A stretch of DNA of 34,425 nt from Klebsiella pneumoniae (lineage in GTDB: Bacteria > Myxococcota_A > UBA796 > SXON01): NCBI GenBank assembly GCA_945861635.1, contig CAMAWH010000053.1, positions 1 to 34,425 of the forward strand, written 5' to 3'. Numbering within the stretch: position 1 is the first letter of the stretch; each line of letters begins with the position of its first letter. The translations under genes and the position numbers were made by a program. Below the pieces are notes generated by a model. That model saw only the letters and a list, made by a program, of their open reading frames with translations. It did no database searches and was not told the origin of the DNA. Shown piece after piece: positions 31,346 through 34,425 of this stretch.

Positions 31346-32269
31346 ATGACGACAGCCGGTCAGATGCCCGCAGTAATCGCGGTGCTCGATGAAATCACGA
31401 GTTGGAAGGCGCGCGCCGATGGCGAATACGCGGCGTCCATTTCGGAGATCGAGCGGGAAGAGGATACTGCGCGCCGCGCGATTGAGGAAGCGCAGCGGCA
31501 GATCGTGGCACTTGCGGCACTGCGTCGCGAGGTCCAGGAAAAACACGCCGCCGCCGCCGAGGAGACGGAACGGCGGGAGAGCGCTGCGCTCCGTCAGGGT
31601 TTGCAGACCGACCGCTCGCTGCTCACGGCGCGGGCGGCCGCCCTGGAGGCCGCCATCTCCGCCCGGGAGGCCATCCTACAAAAGCAGCTGGAGGACCCGG
31701 ACATCGCCGCTGCAGTGACCGAGTACGAGAAGTTCGTCGAGGTTGAAACAACCCTCGCCGCGCTCCCGCCGAGCTATCGCAAGGCGATTCTTGACCACCA
31801 CGACAAGGTCCGGCGGCGCCTCGAACCGGTGATTCAGGCGTCGAACGCCGGTCCTCCGGATTTGGGGCTCGATGTTCAAGGCGTTGGCATCCTCCTTGCT
31901 GCGGACCCGCCGGATAGTGTGCCCGAAGCCTTGGTCGTCGTCCTCCCCGTTCCATTTTCCATTTACCGAGATTGGGCCGATCGAAAAGAAGATTTGTCGT
32001 CGCAGCTGGCATATCGTACGGTGGCCGCAGTGTCTCGGTGCCTCAACGCGGTGAATGCCGGTGCCGCGCCGATTCAGTACAGTGAATTGCACGGTTGCCT
32101 TGCGATCCAGGTGTGGCTGGGGGACTGCGACATTCAGGGCGAGCTGAATGACCGTGCACTGGAGGAAATCGGTGCCGTCAGAGAGGAAGCGGACGAACTC
32201 CGTGCCGCGGGAATTGAACTGTACGGGTTGTGGGTGCGCCCGGCATTGCTTGCCGACGAGGAGGGTTGA
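31346..32269 (+). CDS. Coiled-coil protein of unknown function
   Basis: 307 aa from ATG 31346 with AGGAG 6 nt upstream; a longer frame from 31148 lies inside the previous gene. Residues about 5-150 are an Ala/Glu/Arg heptad-rich coiled coil (SEIEREEDTARRAIEEAQRQ). The C-terminal part (about 165-307) is a globular beta-alpha domain with VGILLAADPPDSVPEALVVV, then PFSIYRDWADR, and an acidic helical end. No known motif is evident. Its stop overlaps the start of the next gene by one base, so translation is coupled. Confidence 0.75.
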   Translation: MTTAGQMPAVIAVLDEITSWKARADGEYAASISEIEREEDTARRAIEEAQRQIVALAALRREVQEKHAAAAEETERRESAALRQGLQTDRSLLTARAAALEAAISAREAILQKQLEDPDIAAAVTEYEKFVEVETTLAALPPSYRKAILDHHDKVRRRLEPVIQASNAGPPDLGLDVQGVGILLAADPPDSVPEALVVVLPVPFSIYRDWADRKEDLSSQLAYRTVAAVSRCLNAVNAGAAPIQYSELHGCLAIQVWLGDCDIQGELNDRALEEIGAVREEADELRAAGIELYGLWVRPALLADEEG

Positions 32270-32763
32270 TGGCCGGTCTGGAGTTGTTCCAACGCATGTC
32301 GTTGGATCAGGTGGCAAAGTGGTTGGAGTTGCACCCCTTCGAGGTGGTGCGCATCCTTGTGGCGGACGGAACGCTGCCGCCCGACCTTCGGCTGGACAGC
32401 GCCGACGTCGAGCGCGTTCGGGCGCGCGGACAGCTTGAGACCTGGTGGGAAAAGCCGCCCACCGCGGAGGAGGGAGAATCCCCCGACCGCGCGTTGGTCA
32501 GGGCGCTGCTCCGCGAACTCGTCAGTCGCGGTCTGGTCGAGCCGCAAGCCGCGCGCGCCGACAATCTTTTCCGCGGGCTGGATGCGGATCAGCAGCGCTT
32601 GCTTCGACGGGCTGTCAACGCGTTGATCAAGGAAGGCTGCCTCTACAGCCAAATGAGCGCGCTTGGCCTGTCGGTCGGAGTCCGGCTGGCCGCAGCAGAC
32701 AGCGTGCGCCAGTTCGCCGAGTCGGGCGGCGGTCCTGTCGAGCGCCTGTGGGATCAGGACTGA
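32269..32763 (+). CDS. Small HTH-like protein of unknown function
   Basis: 164 aa, ATG overlapping the preceding stop (TGATG) with GAGGAGG upstream. Residues about 9-50 read MSLDQVAKWLELHPFEVVRI, then LVADGTLPPDLRLDSADVER, like the MerR/excisionase-type winged helix used for DNA or protein binding. The rest is helical and Arg/Leu-rich (RALLRELVSRGLVEPQAARA, LLRRAVNALIKEGC). It may be an adaptor between the coiled-coil partner upstream and the PEGA membrane protein downstream. Confidence 0.65.
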   Translation: MAGLELFQRMSLDQVAKWLELHPFEVVRILVADGTLPPDLRLDSADVERVRARGQLETWWEKPPTAEEGESPDRALVRALLRELVSRGLVEPQAARADNLFRGLDADQQRLLRRAVNALIKEGCLYSQMSALGLSVGVRLAAADSVRQFAESGGGPVERLWDQD

Positions 32764-32770
32764 AGGTGTC

Positions 32771-34425
32771 GTGAAGGATCTCCGCAAGCCCACTCGCTCG
32801 AAGCTGTTCAACCGCCCGGATACCCTCCTGGTGGAGGATTCTGGCGCGCGCATTGACATGCCGCCGCCGCCGTTGTCGATGGTGGTGACACCGCCGCCGG
32901 TAGACGAGCGGGAGGAAGACCCTGGCGAACCACCCGAGGCGGTGCTGCCACCCCGCGCGCCGGGTCCGGCGCGCTTGTTTATCGGAATGCCTGGGCGCGC
33001 CCCGGCGCCCCGGGTGGCTGTGCCGCCGGACGCCGCAGCGGTCGAGGCACCGGAGCCGCGCGCCGTCGAGCGGCGGGCCGCCACAGCGGTCGCGGCGATC
33101 GTCGATCGCTACGGTCGGAGCGTGCCGGACGAGGAAGATGCCGTCGAGCATGAGAAACACACGATGCTGGACGCGCCGGCGACGCCGGCACCGCTCCGAT
33201 GGCGGAACGGCGTGCCGCAAGGAGATGCAGCCCCGGAGCCGGAAGAGCCGACGGACGTGCACACTCCCGTTGACGCCGAGCGTCCCTTTTGGGAGGCGTT
33301 CGATGACGAGCCTTCGGGTCCCGCCGTCGTGCCGGTGCGCCGACCGCCGCGGGCGACTCCGGCGTCGGAGGATCTAGGGCGTCCGACAGATCCAATCTCG
33401 AAACCTGTCGGGCTCAGCCGGCCGCCGCCGCCGCCCGCGGTTCGTTCGGCATCGATCGGGCGCTCGCTGGCCCCTGCCGCCCCGACGCCGCGGGCGTCCG
33501 CGGGCGGCGGAGCGGGTGCCTCTGCGGCTCCCGACCGGACCGCGGGCACGGTGCCCGCGCGCGGCCGCAGGACCTCCGACGCTGCGGCCGGTTCCGATCC
33601 GGGCACCGATCCGGCGTCGCCAAGGCCTTCTGCTCTGGCTCGGGACGTGCCGACGAATCCATCGCTACCGCGCCGGCCGCCGCGCCCGACGAATTTACGA
33701 CGGGTGGATGCGGGAAGTAATCGTGGAGTGCTCGCGTTGATGACCGTCGGCTTGCTGTTGATCGCGGCAAGCGTGTGGTTCGTTGCCTTGCACTGGCCGA
33801 CGTCGGGCTCCTCGGACGACGACGCAGAGTTTGTACTCGTGCCGATGGCAGCGCCGGTGAATTCGGTACTGCCGACACCTGCGTTGCCCACGGACGACGA
33901 CGGGAGCGCCGAGGGCGCCGCGGCCGCGGCGCGGGTCGCGGATGAGGCGGCTGCGGATGCCCGTCTGGCCGCCGACGCCAAAGCGAACGCCGACGTCAAG
34001 GCCGCGGTTGCCGCCAAATTGGCCGCCGATGCGAAGGCTGCCGCCGACGCCAAGGCGGCGCTACAGGAGCGGGCATTTGAAGCTGACAAGGCTGCCGAGG
34101 CCGCAAAGGCGGCCGCACGAAAGAACGGCAAGGGCGGCCCTGTCATCCTCGACTCGATGCGGCCGACCAGTGGCCCTGGCACAGGGCCCAACGGTGCTCA
34201 AACATCGGCTGCGGTTGCGACTTTTGCTCCAGGAGTTTTGCGAATCACGACGGATCGAAAGTCCCTGATCCTCATCGACGGTCGTCCTCGCGGCTACGCC
34301 GAGGAATCGGCGCCGTTGGAGGTTTCGCTCGCCGCAGGGGAACATACGGTGAAAGCGCTCGCGTCCGGAACCGGCCAGTCGCGGATGCAATCCGTGCGCG
34401 TCGATTCCGGCAGCGCCACCGGCGT
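32771..34425 (+). CDS. Single-pass PEGA-domain membrane protein, open at right edge
   Basis: At least 551 codons from GTG 32771 (GAAGG upstream), 7 bp after the previous stop, with no stop before the window ends. Residues 1-310 are a cytoplasmic, Pro/Ala/Arg-rich, low-complexity region. One TM helix follows at about 318-340 (VLALMTVGLLLIAASVWFVA), then an Asp-rich patch. An Ala/Lys/Asp coiled coil comes next (about 385-440, DARLAADAKANADVKAAVAA), and a PEGA domain at about 485-550 (GVLRITTDRKSLILIDGRPR, LEVSLAAGEHTVKALASG). PEGA domains are extracytoplasmic beta sandwiches found in Myxococcota sensor and surface proteins. The gene is easy to miss because it begins with GTG and has no stop here. 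Confidence 0.8.
   Translation, partial: MKDLRKPTRSKLFNRPDTLLVEDSGARIDMPPPPLSMVVTPPPVDEREEDPGEPPEAVLPPRAPGPARLFIGMPGRAPAPRVAVPPDAAAVEAPEPRAVERRAATAVAAIVDRYGRSVPDEEDAVEHEKHTMLDAPATPAPLRWRNGVPQGDAAPEPEEPTDVHTPVDAERPFWEAFDDEPSGPAVVPVRRPPRATPASEDLGRPTDPISKPVGLSRPPPPPAVRSASIGRSLAPAAPTPRASAGGGAGASAAPDRTAGTVPARGRRTSDAAAGSDPGTDPASPRPSALARDVPTNPSLPRRPPRPTNLRRVDAGSNRGVLALMTVGLLLIAASVWFVALHWPTSGSSDDDAEFVLVPMAAPVNSVLPTPALPTDDDGSAEGAAAAARVADEAAADARLAADAKANADVKAAVAAKLAADAKAAADAKAALQERAFEADKAAEAAKAAARKNGKGGPVILDSMRPTSGPGTGPNGAQTSAAVATFAPGVLRITTDRKSLILIDGRPRGYAEESAPLEVSLAAGEHTVKALASGTGQSRMQSVRVDSGSATG

Noticed and set aside
1..34425. tRNA or rRNA genes, insertion sequence transposases
   Set aside because: No cloverleaf-like segments, rRNA-like stretches or DDE transposase motifs were noticed on reading; a covariance-model scan would settle this.

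Overview
The window looks like a piece of a large, GC-rich Myxococcota-type (former Deltaproteobacteria) chromosome or metagenomic contig. The evidence is many secreted lipoproteins with low-complexity Asp/Thr/Ala linkers, a MopE-like Asp/Cys repeat protein, two Hanks-type Ser/Thr kinases, an FHA protein, a PEGA-domain protein and a predation-like load of cell-wall hydrolases. No taxonomic search was possible, so this is inference from gene style.

Left part (1-11.0 kb, roughly 70% GC or more): a contractile-injection (T6SS/eCIS-like) spike and effector locus. The minus-strand operon 4980->1713 encodes two short tandem VgrG/gp5-like spike proteins, a PAAR-like (DUF4280-type) plus phage-tail-lysozyme fusion, and a Pro/Ala-headed putative effector. 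It is flanked by two plus-strand lipoproteins that share an almost gap-free leader of about 220 bp and the same lipobox start, then diverge into a glycosidase-like barrel and a C39-like cysteine peptidase. A C-terminal scrap of a second lysozyme gene lies at 288-347. An FHA/winged-helix protein and a membrane-anchored Ser/Thr kinase follow, reminiscent of the threonine-phosphorylation control of T6SS. Then come an AlkB-like di-iron membrane enzyme and another effector-like protein. The N-terminus of an M1-aminopeptidase-like lipoprotein runs off the left edge.

Middle (about 11.0-15.6 kb): a compact plus-strand cassette that looks mobile. It holds an XRE regulator behind an unusual CATC-rich regulatory region, a very acidic small protein, a coiled-coil protein with a C-terminal HTH, an unknown protein and a large serine recombinase. 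The recombinase frame runs about 270 nt into the 3' end of a convergent MopE-like gene, and base composition drops at that point, which marks a likely insertion edge or contig chimera.

Right part (15.6-34.4 kb, mostly near 60% GC): a minus-strand kinase/membrane protein/MopE-like lipoprotein operon (the lipoprotein carries an apparent 1-nt frameshift); a potABCD polyamine uptake operon continuing into a DUF885 peptidase and a putative 2-oxoglutarate dioxygenase; a DA-repeat lipoprotein; class I fumarase; and an orphan Wzt-type polysaccharide-export ATPase. Divergently there is a lower-GC secreted thermonuclease-like lipoprotein, a coiled-coil protein, an HTH-like protein and a single-pass PEGA protein that is open at the right edge. 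No rRNA, tRNA or CRISPR was seen.
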